Assembly (NCBI GenBank): GCA_963383645.1
Contig: OY726576.1
Span: 9,042,102-9,106,101, forward strand
Direction of reading: 5' to 3'
DNA: 64,000 nt
Source: Muscardinus avellanarius
Taxonomy: Eukaryota > Chordata > Mammalia > Rodentia > Gliridae
Numbering within the stretch: position 1 is the first letter of the stretch; the number at the start of each line of letters is the position of its first letter. The notes beneath the pieces are model-generated. The model ran no database searches. It worked only from the letters and a program-made list of their open reading frames with translations, and was not told the origin of the DNA. The position numbers and the translations under genes were made by a program. This document shows, in pieces, positions 1-12,065 of this stretch.

Positions 1-83
1 CAAAGACTGAGAAGGCCGAGGCAGGAGATCTCAGCCTGGGCAATTTAGTAAGACTTTGTCTAAGTAACATCAAAACCAAATAT
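1..83 (+). mobile_element. Old 7SL/B1-like SINE left half, cut by the window edge
   Basis: The text reads as the distal part of a 7SL-derived monomer (gaggcaggag, cagcctgggc, a tagtaagactttgtct stretch). A younger SINE sits immediately after it. A probable right half of the same element (ggttggggatgtact...) reappears at 340-395, so the two pieces look like one old dimer split by a later insertion. It diverges more than neighbouring copies. Confidence 0.6.
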
Positions 84-84
84 A

Positions 85-267
85 GCCGGGCGTGGTGGCG
101 CACCCTTGTAATCCCCGCGCTTGGGAGGCGGAGACAGGAGGATCGTGCAGGTTCGAAGCCAGCCGTGCTGGCTTAAGAGACCCTGTTTCCAAATATAAAA
201 AAGTATAAAATAGGTCTGGAAGAATAGCCCGGAGGAAGAAGGGCTTTCAGGAACCCCAGTACCACCC
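85..267 (+). mobile_element. B1-dID SINE, internally deleted subfamily
   Basis: The copy starts gccgggcgtggtggcgcac and ends with an ID-like half and accacc. The middle reads gccagccgtgctggcttaag and lacks the cagctacttagtgaggc region of ordinary copies. The same rearranged junction and an agaagggctttcaggaacc right half recur in two other copies near 48.7 and 49.3 kb. It is inserted into an older SINE and followed by an A-rich tail. Confidence 0.9.
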
Positions 268-339
268 AAAAAATAAAAAAAAATTAAAAAATAAAAATTA
301 AAAAAATACAGATAGATAGATAGATAGATAGATAGATAT
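268..339 (+). repeat. A-rich tail and (GATA)n microsatellite
   Basis: The A-rich tail of the preceding SINE ends in about seven tandem gata units. Simple repeats of this kind commonly grow from SINE tails. Confidence 0.9.
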
Positions 340-395
340 GGGTTGGGGATGTACTACTCAGTGGAAAGAAGTCCTGAGTTCCATGCCTCAGGTCA
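340..395 (+). mobile_element. ID-like right half of an old split SINE
   Basis: The segment reads ggttggggatgtact followed by a degenerate tRNA-like body (gagttccatgcctcagg). It is best read as the downstream half of the element at the window start, separated by the younger insertion. Divergence limits confidence. Confidence 0.5.
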
Positions 396-726
396 TGTGT
401 GGGGGCGGGGGCATGGGGGACTGAAACAAGAAGGGAGCTTTCCTTTTTAATTGGTGCATCTTCTTCATACAGAATAGTAGGTTCATTGTAGCACATTTGC
501 ATATATGTAAAGATATAAAATTTGATAAATTTCACTTCAATACCTCCCCAAGGAATAGAGATTTCTGTTTCTGAAAAATCAACTTACATTTCAGGCTAAA
601 TTATGAGGTGAACATATGCTCTAATACAGACTTCATAGGAAAGGGTCAGCTGCCCATGTGCTTTTTCTCTGTATCCACAGGGACCAAGTGGCTTGGCCAA
701 AGAACCTCTGAAGAGGACACAGTATA
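396..726. other. Non-coding spacer
   Basis: AT-rich single-copy-looking sequence. I see no exon, RNA gene or recognisable repeat. Confidence 0.5.
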
Positions 727-940
727 GACGGTCAGGGTGGCGCACGCTTGTCATCCCAGCACCCAGGAGGCAGAGACCGGAGGATCGTGGTTCGCTGACA
801 CAGCCTCAGCTACTTAGCGAGGCCATTCGCAACTCAGTGAGACCGTTTCAGAAAGGAAAAGACTTAAAAAAAAAAAAAAGAGGCCTGGGAGTGTAGATCG
901 GAGGCACAATGCCCCTGGGTTCCATCCCCAGTACTGCAAA
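727..940 (+). mobile_element. B1-dID SINE
   Basis: Full dimer. The left half is ggtggcgcacgcttgtcatc, the middle A-rich linker is pure A, and the right half is gggagtgtagatcggaggc ... gggttccatccccagtac. The flanking GA repeat has grown from its tail. Confidence 0.9.
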
Positions 941-957
941 ATATAAAGAAAGAGATG

Positions 958-960
<3 letters not shown>

Positions 961-1019
<59 letters not shown>

Positions 1020-1062
1020 AGAAGGGAGAAGGGAGAGGGGAGAGGGGAGAGGGGAGAGAAGA
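961..1062 (+). repeat. (GA)n followed by (GGGAGA)n
   Basis: About 28 ga dinucleotides run into imperfect ggggaga hexamers. The strand is entirely purine. Open frames across it are low-complexity artefacts. Confidence 0.95.
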
Positions 1063-1532
1063 GAGGAGAGAATACAGTAATCTCCAGGTCTCTGCATCTC
1101 TATTTATATATTTTACCAACCATCTTGTATAATGTTAGAAGAATCAGTACAGTCTCTGGCACACATTGGTACCAAGTAAAAACCAGGTATTCTAAACTGG
1201 TTTTAAAGGTTGTTTAACCCTTAATTTTTCCAGAAATAAGAAAACTATTAATTTGTTAAGTGTGGTACAATATGCATTTCTATATAGGAGAGTTACTGGA
1301 TTGATCAATTCTGAAGAAATAAACTGATCATAAATCACTTATTGTGGTCAGTCTTTCTTTGGAGAGACAAAAGAATCAAAAGTTTTAAAAAGGGCAAGAG
1401 GGAACTTCCTCAGGTAATGGTGATTTCTTGGATCTCGCTGGGCAGTGAGTTTCAGAGATGCATCCACTCGTCAAAGTTAAGCTTATGTACAATTAATGAT
1501 ACACACATTTCACCCATGGGAAAGTTCATAGT
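1063..1532. other. Non-coding spacer
   Basis: AT-rich sequence between two SINEs. No gene or repeat recognised. Confidence 0.5.
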
Positions 1533-1782
1533 AAGAATTGTCAGCAGCCGGGCGTGGTGGTGCACGCTTGTAATCCCAGCACTCAGGAGGTGAAGACCTT
1601 AGGATCGTGGTTCACGGACAGCCTCAGCTACTTAGCGAGGCCCTTCGCAAATCGGTGAGCCCCTGTTTCAAAAATAAAAAGACTGAGAAATAAGGCTGGG
1701 AGTGTAGCTTGGAGGTAGAATGCCCTTGGGTTCCATCCCCGGTACCGAAAAAAAAAAAAAGAAAAAAAAAGAATTGTCAGCA
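1533..1782 (+). mobile_element. B1-dID SINE with target-site duplications
   Basis: The element body begins at 1547 (gccgggcgtggtggtgcac) and ends in a poly(A)-rich tail. It is bracketed by aagaattgtcagca at 1533-1546 and 1769-1782. The perfect 14-bp duplication shows LINE-type target-primed insertion and fixes both ends. Confidence 0.95.
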
Positions 1783-1965
1783 AAGATTGAATTTGCTGAA
1801 TGCAAATATATTAATGGTTGAATTCATTAAAACTAAAATAGGTGGGAAATATATAAAAGGCTACTTCCTTTATGAAAGGGCACATAAAGGAAATCAAAGC
1901 GTTAATGCTGGAATCTAGGTAGTAAACAGACTATAAGACCTTTCACATTATCACCTGATTGAAAA

Positions 1966-2005
1966 GCGTGCGTGTGTGTGTGTGTGTGTGTGTGTGTACG
2001 TGTGT

Positions 2006-2037
<32 letters not shown>

Positions 2038-2070
2038 CACACACACACACACGTACACACACACATACAC
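1966..2070 (+). repeat. Compound (TG)n-(GACA)n-(AC)n microsatellite
   Basis: Alternating tg changes to gaga/gaca and then ac. The order tg...ac is self-complementary at its ends, so the tract could fold into a long imperfect hairpin. It abuts a minus-strand SINE whose tail probably seeded it. Confidence 0.9.
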
Positions 2071-2217
2071 ACTGGCAGTTGATTCCAGAGACACTCTACC
2101 ATTGAGCTATACCTCCGGCCCCTTTTATTTTTATTTTGTGTCAGAGTCTCACTGAGTTCCCAGGGCTAGCCTCACACTTGTGATCCTTTTGTCTCAGCCT
2201 CCCAAATCCTGGGATTA
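2071..2217 (-). mobile_element. Truncated B1-dID SINE
   Basis: Reverse-complement ID-like half (accattgagctatacctccg) followed by the 3' part of the 7SL-like half (gtctcagcctcccaaatcc). The outer end of the left half is missing. Confidence 0.85.
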
Positions 2218-2936
2218 CTGACATTTTCCTAAAAGATGCTGAGAAGAAAATATACACTAATTATTCAAGACTGGAGTGTCACACTACCATCCCACTACCC
2301 TTCCAAGGGTTCACAGTACCTCAGGCTCTGGCAGAATATTTAAGTTGAAAAGGCAAAGCATAAATCAAACAAGCTGAGATGTGGAGGTTTTTTTTTTTTC
2401 TTCTTCTTCTTTTAAATCAACTGCCTGAAACTGCCTGATTACATTGGAAAATTGTGTGTTAAGTAGGAGGCAAGAAACAGCTCCCCGCAGGTAAAGTTTC
2501 TATATTTAAATCAGCAGTGAGCTGAAGTGGGGCACCTGCAAGACAGGTTGGGCAGAAAATGCCATAAAGACACAGGTGCAGAACACAAATCAAACCAACG
2601 CCAAAAAAAGGCGCTTGAGAACATGATGGGAGACGGAGTAAGTGGCCGAGCCTTGGGTGGCCACGGTGATGGCGAAGGGAGGCTTGTGCTGAGAAGCCAG
2701 AGGCCAGGCGCCAACTATGAGCCCCCGAGACCACTAGGGAAGCTCGTCAGAGGCTGCGCATGCTCAGATCCATCATCCGCAAAGAGGCCAGGGTGGACAG
2801 TGGTCGGTCACTTCCATCACAGTCTCAGTCCTCTGTTCCCAAACTGACTTCTGAGTGTGGATTAGACATTGTTTATTAGGCGCATAATCATACTCTGTGC
2901 AATGATCTGACAGTTCCTAGTGTAGCTCCTTGCTGG
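2218..2936. other. Non-coding spacer
   Basis: Mostly single-copy-looking sequence with a short TTC/TTTC tract near 2385-2415. Short frames on both strands lack protein-family character. Confidence 0.4.
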
Positions 2937-3030
2937 TCAAAGTGCGGCCCCCAGCCCAGCATCCACAGCACCTGGGAGCCTCATAGAAACGCAGCATCTC
3001 GGGCCTCGCCCACACTGGCTGTGTTATGCA
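2937..3030. mobile_element. MER5-like hAT DNA transposon fossil
   Basis: Phrases such as gcacctgggagcctcataga, aacgcagcatctcgggcc and ctcgcccacact match the memory-level consensus of the short non-autonomous hAT-Charlie MER5 group. Terminal repeats are not preserved. Confidence 0.6.
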
Positions 3031-3119
3031 ACTACAAAATCAGGAATGTTTGACAGGCACAGAAAAGTGCAGGAAGACTGAGCCTCAGTAACCAGTATTC
3101 TCAATAGCAGCTTTGTCTT

Positions 3120-3133
3120 CCAGCAGAGGGCAG
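3120..3133 (+). promoter_or_regulatory. CTCF-like motif
   Basis: ccagcagagggcag matches the CCASYAGRKGGCRS core of the CTCF consensus at every position. The three bases upstream of the core fit the extended consensus less well. It lies outside recognised repeats. Occupancy cannot be judged from sequence. Confidence 0.5.
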
Positions 3134-6100
3134 GTGTAGGGCAACAGGTGGACAACCGTGCGCCGTGTCCACGTTGCCTCCTGTGAAGACCTTTCCTGAC
3201 AACTGTTTCTTCAGTCCCAGCCTCCACCCGTGTAAGAGCACTTAGCCCAGAGGCCAGCTGGGAACCTGCTTTGAAAATATGGGCAAGTTTCAGAAACTTG
3301 CCCAAGTGTACTTTCTTATTCTGGCAATATTCTATGTATCAGTGGAGATGGATTATTCGGCATGTAATTGTTCTTTAATATAAAAAGTATACCAAATATT
3401 TTTTCCAACAGGTAATAATCAAAGGCGTTCTCGGGCCACTGTCCCCATTTTGGCTACAAGACAGCTGTGAAATTTCTTTATTTGCCCTGAAAATAGCCAC
3501 AGGATGTTGTGTTTTATTCATGTTTAAATCTATCTAAAATAAATATATTTTAGTGACTTATTTTTTATGTCAGTCATCATAATAAAGACTGTCTTGTGCC
3601 CAAATATCTGTGCCTAGATACAGCTCACACAAAACTAAAGGTTTTAACTTTTCTTTTATAACTACAAATGTTTGTAAAATACTAAGATATTTATAACTGA
3701 AAAAACAAAGAAAACCAATATGAAATATTTTTCTAGTACTATTTGAAGCTATTAATTCTGACTGCACTAAAAGTTTTAGACCTTGGCATCACTTTTTAAA
3801 TCATAAATATGTGCAAGTTACACAAGAAAACAGTTGTGAGAAACATGAATATCAAATACACAAACCAACATTCTCAGCTATTGATGTCTACTCTTTTATA
3901 TCAAGAAGAAATTTTGTAGAATGATGAATTAACTTCCCAAGACATTTTCTAACACAATAAATACAATGTGCATTTTCATCCTCACTTCTTATTTAGGAAA
4001 ATAAAACAAAGTTTTAAGAATGACCATTTTATTCTCTTAATATAGATGAACCCCAAAAGTGGCAGTCAAAATATCAAAACCTGTCCCAAATTTTCTAACT
4101 ATGAGAAACAGAAAATAACCAGTTTTTTCTAATAATTCATGTACAACAAAAAGTGTTCAACACCGTTTATTCTTTATTGCATTACACTTAACCAGTCACA
4201 GAACACTGAAGAGTCATTTAGCTTTTTAATAGACATAATTTTGTAGAGTAGTTTTATATTCACAGCAAAGTTAAGCACAAGATACAGAGATTTCCCCTGC
4301 GCTCTCTCCCTTTATACCCCGTTAAGTTTTAAAATATGGAAAGCGCTAAGAGATACACACACAAAAATCCCATGAGCCAAGCCAACTGCATTTATCCTTA
4401 CTGGAGAACCTATCCTTAGTGATGAAACATGCCTTACTGAAAATTTTTATTTAAGGTACTGTGAGGTTTAAAGAAATTTTGTAATGAGAGGCATTAAAAT
4501 AAATCTATATCAAATTAAAGCCAGAATTACCACAAAACCATTGTTTCTAATAGACATTTTTGGCATTTGTAATAGATTCCTCTATTAGAAAATTCAGAGA
4601 AAAAATCAATAATCAATAAAACAATGTCCATGAAAAGTTTGGGTGGTTCATCCAACAAAAAGATAAAGAAGTATTTCCTTTTCTACTATTGCTTAAACCT
4701 GTACCAGCTTACCTTCAGTCTCCACAAAACAAAACCATGAGAGCTCTACTACAAGTTACAGAAACCCATCAACTTATCAAAAAACGTTCCCCGATGGAAA
4801 TCTACTCCCAAAGTCATTTTCAGCCAGCTTTCTTACCTGAAAAGGAGTGAGCAGGATTTAAACTTCACCCGGTCTGAAAGAAGCTTCGGAGAGCATGCCC
4901 AAGGCAGATGGAGAACTCCAGGGGCAATCACAGCGCTTGGGCAAGCTCACTCCTTCCAGAAGGGGAGGAGAGAGCCAGAGAGGAGGATGTACAAGCCCAG
5001 CAGCCAGCTAAAGCAATACCATACCGTGCTGTTCTCCTGCAAAAGTCCCACCCCTCCAGCACAAATTGACAGGCTGGGCAAACAGTGCCCATGGCCACAA
5101 CAAAATATCCAGGCGGAGTTGGCTGAGGGAGATTCTTTCAACTACTCTAAGCAGAACAACAAATACAGCAAATGCTTTTTACAGGCATATCGCCGTGTGA
5201 CACCACTGGGAATGGCTAAGAAGCCCCAGACATAACAAGAAACACCAACCTGATCACAGGTTGGGTGTTTATCACAGGAAGAACAAAACTGGAGAACTGC
5301 ACGTGAACTCCTCCTCGAAGCACAACTGGTTTTCTCTACTGAAGGCTCTAAAATTCAAGCTCTAAACCCGAAGGAAAGAACAACTGATCACCTACAATTC
5401 AGGAAATGTAGTCCTTGGTTATAAGCTGTTCAGAATCTTTCCCAGGACCTCTCCAACTGGCTGCCAATCTTTTGTCTATTTTCCTCTTTTATAATGCTGT
5501 CAGAGTTCAAGAAAGGAAATGAAACTTTTACTAGTAGCACTGATATAAAGAGAATCAAGAATACATTTTTAAAGGGAGATTGGAGATTATCTCCCCTTCA
5601 TAAAGGGTAAAATGCTGAGAATTTTGCCCTATGAATATACCTCAAGAGGACATTAATTCTACATCAAGTTAACATGCGAACACACACAAGCACACATGCA
5701 TACACACACACATCCCAAAATATGCTTATCCATGAATACTAGCATTATAATAAAAAAAATAAAAAATTTAGCATTTCTCAATATGTGCCAGAGAATATAA
5801 AATAATAAACAAAACAAGGCTGCAGGTTCAAATATCTGGACCATCAACCTACACTAACGTAAACAGAATTCTATATTGTAAGATTTCCGAGTTTTTAATA
5901 TGCTCATATCCATCATGAATCTATTAGAAGCGATATTTTATACTTCATTTCCCAAGCTTATTTAATCAGAACCCTTTATGAGAGGGGCATCCACAGAGAA
6001 CTCTATTCCATGAGACCAATTTGGGAACTGCTAATAACTCTATTCCATTTGCTAACTTTAAATCACCAACCTGACATTGTGATGGGTTTTCAAAGCACTG

Positions 6101-6759
6101 ACAAAAGTCATTAAATTATTACCTCCCCCATGGATCTAAACTTGCAATCCAATCTCTGAACTAGCAGTCTGGCCATTTTCAAGATTTCTCAGTATTATAA
6201 GCCAAACTGGTTTTTCCAAATGGAAACTTGTGGGACAAGCCCAAACTGTACAGGTACTGAAAGGATGTCTACACCTTCCTCAGGGCATGCTAAGACATAG
6301 GAGGTACCGCATGCTGCCCACCCTCAAAAGGTGCCGGTTCTGTTTTGAATCTCTGCAGCTGTTACAGTACATGTGGTCGCCCTGTAGTCACCCATTTGCC
6401 CTCAAAAGCTGAAGGTCAGACTTCTCCAATGAACAGTGAGCCAATGCCCCCGGCAGAGTGGGCACCCAAGCCAAACCAAGAACAAGGACGCCAGGCCTGG
6501 AATAATCATTAGGAACACCGCTGAAACACGCAGGACCATTTGATCCATAAATACACAATTTAACCATTTTTACACAGGTAGACAGACTTAAAACCACGGC
6601 ATGGAGTCATAGCACCTTCAGGAAGCATGTGTGAAAATCTAACTTATACCTCAAACACTTCTGTTTACATCAAATCCTAGAGTTTAGCAGTGCTCGTAGA
6701 TCCCTGGCAACTCCTGTATGTCCTCATTAATCCCTAAACAGTCTGTTGTTCTGACATAA
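3134..6759. other. Long low-repeat, AT-rich non-coding stretch
   Basis: About 3.6 kb with no young SINE. Parts near 3.3-4.6 kb are over 65% AT with runs such as ttttttatgtc. A short imperfect CA tract lies near 5,683-5,712. Frames at 4,947-5,235 are open on both strands but have no recognisable domain, and I find no supporting splice or codon pattern. No gene is called. Confidence 0.45.
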
Positions 6760-7003
6760 AGAATGAAGTTTTTGATCCCAGCACGGTGGCACACGCTTGT
6801 AATCCCAGCATTTGGGAGGCTGAGACAGGAGGCTTGCAGTTCGAGCACAGCCCAGCTACTTAGTGAGGCCCTTTACAACTCAGCGAGACCCCGTTTAAAA
6901 ATAAAAATTAGGGCTGGGGGTTTAGCTCGTAGGTAGAATGCCCATGGGTTACATCCCCAGTACAACACACACACACACATACACACACAGAGAATGGAGT
7001 TTT
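6760..7003 (+). mobile_element. B1-dID SINE with imperfect duplication and (CA)n tail
   Basis: The dimer begins at about 6,774 and ends in gtacaacacacac. The flanks agaatgaagtttt and agaatggagtttt differ by one base, giving a 13-bp target duplication that includes the start of the downstream flank. Confidence 0.9.
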
Positions 7004-7159
7004 CAAGAAAGAAACAGACTGGGAGTTCACAGCTGTTCTGCCAGGTTATTAAGGAAGCTCTGCATTCCTGTTCACCCACCTCCTTCCTAAAACAACCAAT
7101 CCATGCAATTTCTTCCAGTGTTTCCTTAATTATTGAAATCCTTAAGGTGTCACATTTAA

Positions 7160-7237
7160 AGGGGCCAGAGGTGTAGCTCAGCGGTAGAGAAGGCATTTAT
7201 TAGCATATACAAGGCCCTGGGTTCAGTTCCTAGCTTT
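7160..7237 (+). mobile_element. ID-type monomeric SINE (tRNA-Ala-like)
   Basis: gaggtgtagctcagcggtag is a recognisable pol III A-box region, and ggccctgggttcagttcc is the B-box region with an ID-type spacer (gcatttattagcatatac). It lacks a 7SL-like half, so it is a monomer and not half of a dimer. Confidence 0.75.
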
Positions 7238-7500
7238 ATTTCTTCTTTTGAAATAGTAAATAAAACCTTGTGATTTTTTTTAAACTGAGTTACCCTCTTC
7301 TCATGCTTCTCAGATGAATATATATTTTTAATTTATAATTACAGATTATCATGAAAAATAAAATCATAAATATAACATTCTATTAAGAGATGATAGTGAT
7401 CATATGCTAAGAATAATATTTTACTTAAAAAGTATTTCACCAATAAAGCTAAAAAGAAGAGAAAAAGAGGAGGAAGAGGAGGAGGTAGAGGAGAAATAAT
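7238..7500. other. Non-coding spacer with purine tract
   Basis: AT-rich sequence ending in an A/G-only tract at 7,452-7,496. No gene seen. Confidence 0.5.
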
Positions 7501-7503
7501 GTT

Positions 7504-7641
7504 TTGCAGGTTCAAAGTCAGCCTCAACAACTTAGTGAGGCTGTCAGTACCTTAGTGAGATCATGTTTCCAAATTTGGAAATAAAAAATCAGGCTGGGGA
7601 CGCAGCCTGCAGATAGAATGAATGCCTCTGGATTTAATCCG

Positions 7642-7672
<31 letters not shown>
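7504..7672 (+). mobile_element. 5'-truncated B1-dID SINE with (CA)n tail
   Basis: Begins inside the left half (gcaggttcaaagtcagcctc), carries a degenerate ID-like half and ends in a pure CA tract from 7,647. Confidence 0.85.
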
Positions 7673-7998
7673 TCAGAAGATATGGGATGGTACAATGTAA
7701 GACTAGCAGATTAATTTCCCAGAACCACAGTTTCTTCATTTGTACAATAGCAATCGCATCACTTCCCTCAAAAGGTGCATGAGAATCCAGAGAGAAAAAT
7801 ATACACTCCAAAGCTTGGGGCAGAGGTAAGACCTATCACCATACTATCATATCTCTAGCAGACAAATTTGTTCAACCACTATTTACTGAGGTCTCCCATG
7901 GGGCAAAAGTCAGACAGCAAGAGTGTCACAGTTTACAGTGAAGATGCAGCTGTGTCTCATTAGAACAAGCAGATATAGTCTGGGATACCTTAAAAATT
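7673..7998. other. Non-coding spacer
   Basis: Single-copy-looking. The stretch tgttcaaccactatttactg at about 7,869 resembles the reverse of an L2 3' end, but it is too short to call. Confidence 0.4.
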
Positions 7999-8249
7999 CA
8001 CTGCGAAAGCCGGGCGTGTTGGTGCACGCTTGTGATCCCAGCATTCGGGAGGCTGAAACCGGAGGATCACGGTTCACGGGACAGTCTCAGCTACTTAGTG
8101 AGGCCCTCTGCAACACAGTGAGAGCCTGTTTCAAAATAAAGAATAAAAAATAGGGCAGGTTGGGTAGCTCGGAGGTTGAATGCCCCTGTGTTCCAACCAC
8201 AGACCCACAAAAAATAAAATAAAAAAATTAAAAAAATGCACTGCGAAAG
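7999..8249 (+). mobile_element. B1-dID SINE, 'facing ttcacgg' subfamily, with duplication
   Basis: Body from 8,009. The left half carries the ggttcacgg variant and the right half ends ccacagaccc. It is flanked by cactgcgaaa(g) on both sides, a 10-11-bp target duplication. Confidence 0.92.
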
Positions 8250-10439
8250 TCCCACAAGTTTACTGAAAAAGTTTAGACCACAAAAGGCATAAAGTCTAAA
8301 ATAAAAACGTATTCTCCCTTCCTTATATCAACTACACTGCTGAGTTTTAGTTTATATTTACTTATAATCACTGTTCTTTATGACTCATTCAATATATAGT
8401 TCCTTCTAATAAGTGAGCTTATCCCACTTTTATTATTGTTTCTAATAATTTTCTTAATTCTATTATTTCCTTTTGTTATCCTTCCTGGTTTGATATTTTC
8501 TTTTGTTCTGGTTTTTGAAAGTTAATTTATTTAAATATGAACTGAGAGTCTAACATTTATGGTACACAGAGTGTAATGAAAATGTTATAAATCCTGCTAA
8601 TATTAAAAATAACACAATCAGGAGATCAGAGCGAGATGGAAAGGAATACAAATGTGATATTTTGAATTTTTTTCATATCAGAGAATCAACAGGTAGTCTC
8701 CAAAGTTAATTAAATCTATAAATAAAAGAGTTTATTTATTATTCGCATTTGTAATAATTTGTTACCCCAAAAAAGTTTTTAAAAAGCAATATAAACCCAA
8801 ATTATAAGAATAGAAAATGCAATAAAAACCTAAGTTATAAAAAGAAAAAACCTATGGGGGTTATATTGCATAACTAGGAAATGAAATTTCAAACTAGCAA
8901 CAAGGTCCGCTTCTCTGGGGTCGTGGATTGGACTTCAACCTCTCTGTTCCATATATGGCTTCTGAACTGTGGCCTCAGCCTTGCTAGCCTCTACTTGCTG
9001 GAGATATATTCTGATTTTCCCGCTGGTTTTCTCTTACTATCACCAAATTGGGCATCTGTTCTCAGGAGGCTTAATATTTGGGAAATGGCTAATCATTTTC
9101 TACATTCGGTGAATATACCTTAAAGCTGGCTAAGGAGGTAGTATTTACACCACAGAACTTGGGAAACAAAATAATCCAGGCTTCTCCTTCTCCCTTTTCT
9201 GGAGTCAGCTGTTAAATATTTAGCAGCAAACCACTAGAAAGGTCTATTAATTAAAAAAAAAATTGCTTTTTAGAGCTGTGTGCAAAGTAAGGAGATATAC
9301 ACACATATATAGATACATACACACATCCTTATATGTTTATATAAATACATTTTATAAATACTGCAAGAAAGAAAAGTCCTTTAAGCTTTTTTTAAAAGAA
9401 TTAGTTGATACAGATGGCTTCATATACTGTACAGGGCACTTCTACAATTTACACTGATACTGCTATAGTTAAATACTTACAGGACCAGTGAACAGGAACG
9501 AGGCTGTGTTTCTGGGATAAATGCCACCCTTTCCAATTTCCTTTACTATATTCAAACAGCATCGTTCCACTTGGTAGCTCTAGAATGTATATATAATCTA
9601 CCAGGGAATTTAAGAAAGCATCAGAGTTTTCATTTGCTGTGACATGAGAAGCAACACACCTTTGGGTACAGCTAGATCACTGTCTCCTTTCCTTCCCCTC
9701 CTTTTCTCCCAAGTCCCCAAATCATAGAAAAAACACCATACTTTTTGCTTTTCTGGCTCCTGAATGTCTATGGATTAAAGACTGAAACAATCATTTCAGT
9801 GTCCTTGGTCCCTGCACTCTTGCAAAAGATCAGTTATGAAGCTGACAAACTGTTATTCTCAGAGTAAAGTCAGCTCATTGTTTCAGGCAACAAAGGGCAA
9901 ATTAGAAAAGAACATTATTTTAAAGCATGGAAATGACGGTCTAATGAACACAGCCAACTCTGCCTAGACCATCCACTTAACGTATCATGAAAAAATAAAC
10001 TGACAAAAAATACCATACCAATAAACAAAAAACCGTCATGAATTAATAGGCTCACCAACTTCCTCTACCTCTCCATCATGGCTGCACTAAACACCTTTAA
10101 TTGCAGTAATTGCAGTAATTATTAATGCATTCTATCAATACTATCATTATTATTGAATTGTATTGTATTAATGATGACTAATAAAATGAGAAGGTCTTTA
10201 TATTTAAAACTAGAAGTCACAAAACAATAAAAATGTTTCCTAAGTCATTTTATCTAATTTTGTCTATATTTTGAGGGGAAAAAATACACAAAATCCAACA
10301 TAAGCAACGCTAGGTACTATTCAAAAGGTATAAGTTCATTTATATGTCTTCATTTAGAGCCAGGAAAAGTTATTTGGCAGAATAGGATTTGTGAGCTGGT
10401 GATGCTCGAGCTGCAAGGGCAGCTCCTTTCCGAAAAGCC
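8250..10439. other. AT-rich non-coding stretch
   Basis: About 2.2 kb without young SINEs. Around 10,100-10,190 there is a cluster of attgcagtaatt, taattattaatgc and ttattgaatt words resembling homeodomain-type sites. No exon or known repeat is recognised. Confidence 0.45.
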
Positions 10440-10670
10440 AGCTGCGTGCTGTAGTTGTTGAGAGTGTCCCACTGGAATCCTACACACCTGGGTTAGCACT
10501 GGAGCTCTCTGGTTTGGACACATGGTTTAACCTTGTAAAGATTCAGTTTCCCCATTTCTAAAATAGGAACAATTATACCCACTCACAGGGTTACTAAAAA
10601 TATTGATAAAACCTATATTTAAGACCTATCAGCTCATCCGGTACACAATAATACTCAATAAACTAAGATA
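10440..10670 (+). mobile_element. MIR SINE fossil
   Basis: The order ctgggttagcactgg, tggtttaaccttg, tcagtttccccatttctaaa, ataggaacaattatacccac, cacagggtta follows the MIR core and its 3' tail (ending aatactcaataaac). It is ancient and shared across mammals. Confidence 0.85.
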
Positions 10671-10764
10671 ATAACTTACTGCTGGTACCTGGGACTACTG
10701 CTTCTCCACACTACCGCAACCACTCAGCAAGCTCCCTGGTTGTGTCTTGTCATAGCAGTACTGT

Positions 10765-10935
10765 AGACCAGAGCTTCTTTAACCTGCAAGCAGATCACCT
10801 GCAGATACGGTTAAAAATGCAGACTGTGATTTGGGCTTGCTGTGGGGTCTGAGGTTCTGCAATTCTAACAAGCTCCCAGGTGTAGATGATGATGCTGACC
10901 CAAGAGCCACGCTTCGGGTATCAAGAACCACCTGG
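10765..10935. mobile_element. MER5-like hAT DNA transposon fossil
   Basis: gagcttctttaacctgcaag, gatcacctgcagatacgg, tctgaggttctgcaattcta and acaagctcccaggtgtagat match the MER5 pattern. The ends are roughly inverted repeats of each other. The family assignment is from memory. Confidence 0.65.
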
Positions 10936-11829
10936 TCGCTCCGCCCCCCAGGCACACCCCACCACGCTAGTTAATCTTCCAAACATCCAGTCCACAAATG
11001 CAACCTGAGGGCCTCCGCTGTAAAACCAGGACTCTTCCTTTAAACTTTAAAAATTAAAAAAAAAAAAAAACTATAAACCATTCAGGATAACTGCTAAATC
11101 TAAGATAGGATTACAAGAAAGAATTGCTCATCCTGTGAAAGAATTTGGGTTTTCGGTTCGAAGAAGTGTAATTTCACGGCCACATGATGCACCCCTATTT
11201 ATTGTGGCTTTGGATTCATTGTAAACCTTATAGATTTCAATTTCCTTATTTGGAAAATCTATATAAAAATTTAAGATCTCTCAAATAAAAGCTATTGCAA
11301 AAACAACTGGTACTTATGTCCAGCTCCTGGCCTGCACACAGCAGGTGCTGAGACCATGCCAGCTGCCTTCCCATCTTGGAAGTCACTGGTGGAGTTGCTT
11401 TTCAAAGTCACCCCCAATTTCTGCCGTCACTCAACTTGGAGGCCGCTGTCCGGCAAACTCTCTCAAGGCCTGCCACACTCAAAGTCCTGTTCAAGCTATT
11501 TCAAGATGCCAGTAATTTACCCAGAGAAAGAACCTTACTTCATAGTATGTTCTAATCCTCCAACCCTAAAGCCTGGAAAGAAACTGTTTTTCAAGTAGCC
11601 TCTCCGTATTCTAAGCCATAGCAAGCTCTCTTTCTCATCCAGATACAACAAAAAGAAAGGAGCAGAAGTCGGCCCCATCTTTTTATCTTTTTATCTTTCT
11701 GAAAAGGCCTGGAACTCTCTTTGTCAAAAAAATCACTGTTATAAAAGACTAGCCACTGACGCCAAGATAATCTTTGTGTCTTTCTCAGCTCCAAGAACTG
11801 AAATGGATTTGATTTTTTAAAAAAAGCTT

Positions 11830-11830
<1 letters not shown>
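10936..11830. other. Non-coding spacer
   Basis: Single-copy-looking sequence with one short poly(A) tract near 11,055. An 80-codon open frame at 11,356-11,598 has no recognisable family. Confidence 0.4.

Positions 11831-11868
<38 letters not shown>
11831..11868 (+). repeat. (CA)n microsatellite
   Basis: About 19 uninterrupted dinucleotides, followed by an alternating AT-rich tract to about 11,935. Confidence 0.95.
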
Positions 11869-11871
<3 letters not shown>

Positions 11872-11949
11872 TACATATATAGTAATTTTATATATTAAAT
11901 ATATATACTTAAAATATATAATAACTATATATAATGCCAAAATGTCAGT

Positions 11950-12065
11950 AACCCAATTTATTCAATGTGTATTTACTGAGTGCCCACCAGGCCCCGGCAC
12001 TGTGCCAGGAACCAGGTGTATCCTGACGAGTGATTACACATAGTCCATGTCCTTGTAAATAAAAC
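11950..12065 (-). mobile_element. L2 LINE 3'-end fossil
   Basis: Reads as the reverse of the L2 tail: atttattcaatgtgtattta, ctgagtgcccaccaggcccc, ggcactgtgccaggaacc. Highly diverged. Confidence 0.6.

Noticed and set aside
6900..6960. tRNA-Ala gene candidates in SINE right halves (here and in about 50 other places)
   Set aside because: They keep A- and B-box words but lack a foldable cloverleaf and are attached to 7SL-like halves. They are SINEs, not tRNA genes.
10885..10902. Possible C/D-box snoRNA (atgatgatgctga)
   Set aside because: No matching terminal stem or second box at a suitable distance, and the text belongs to a MER5-type fossil.
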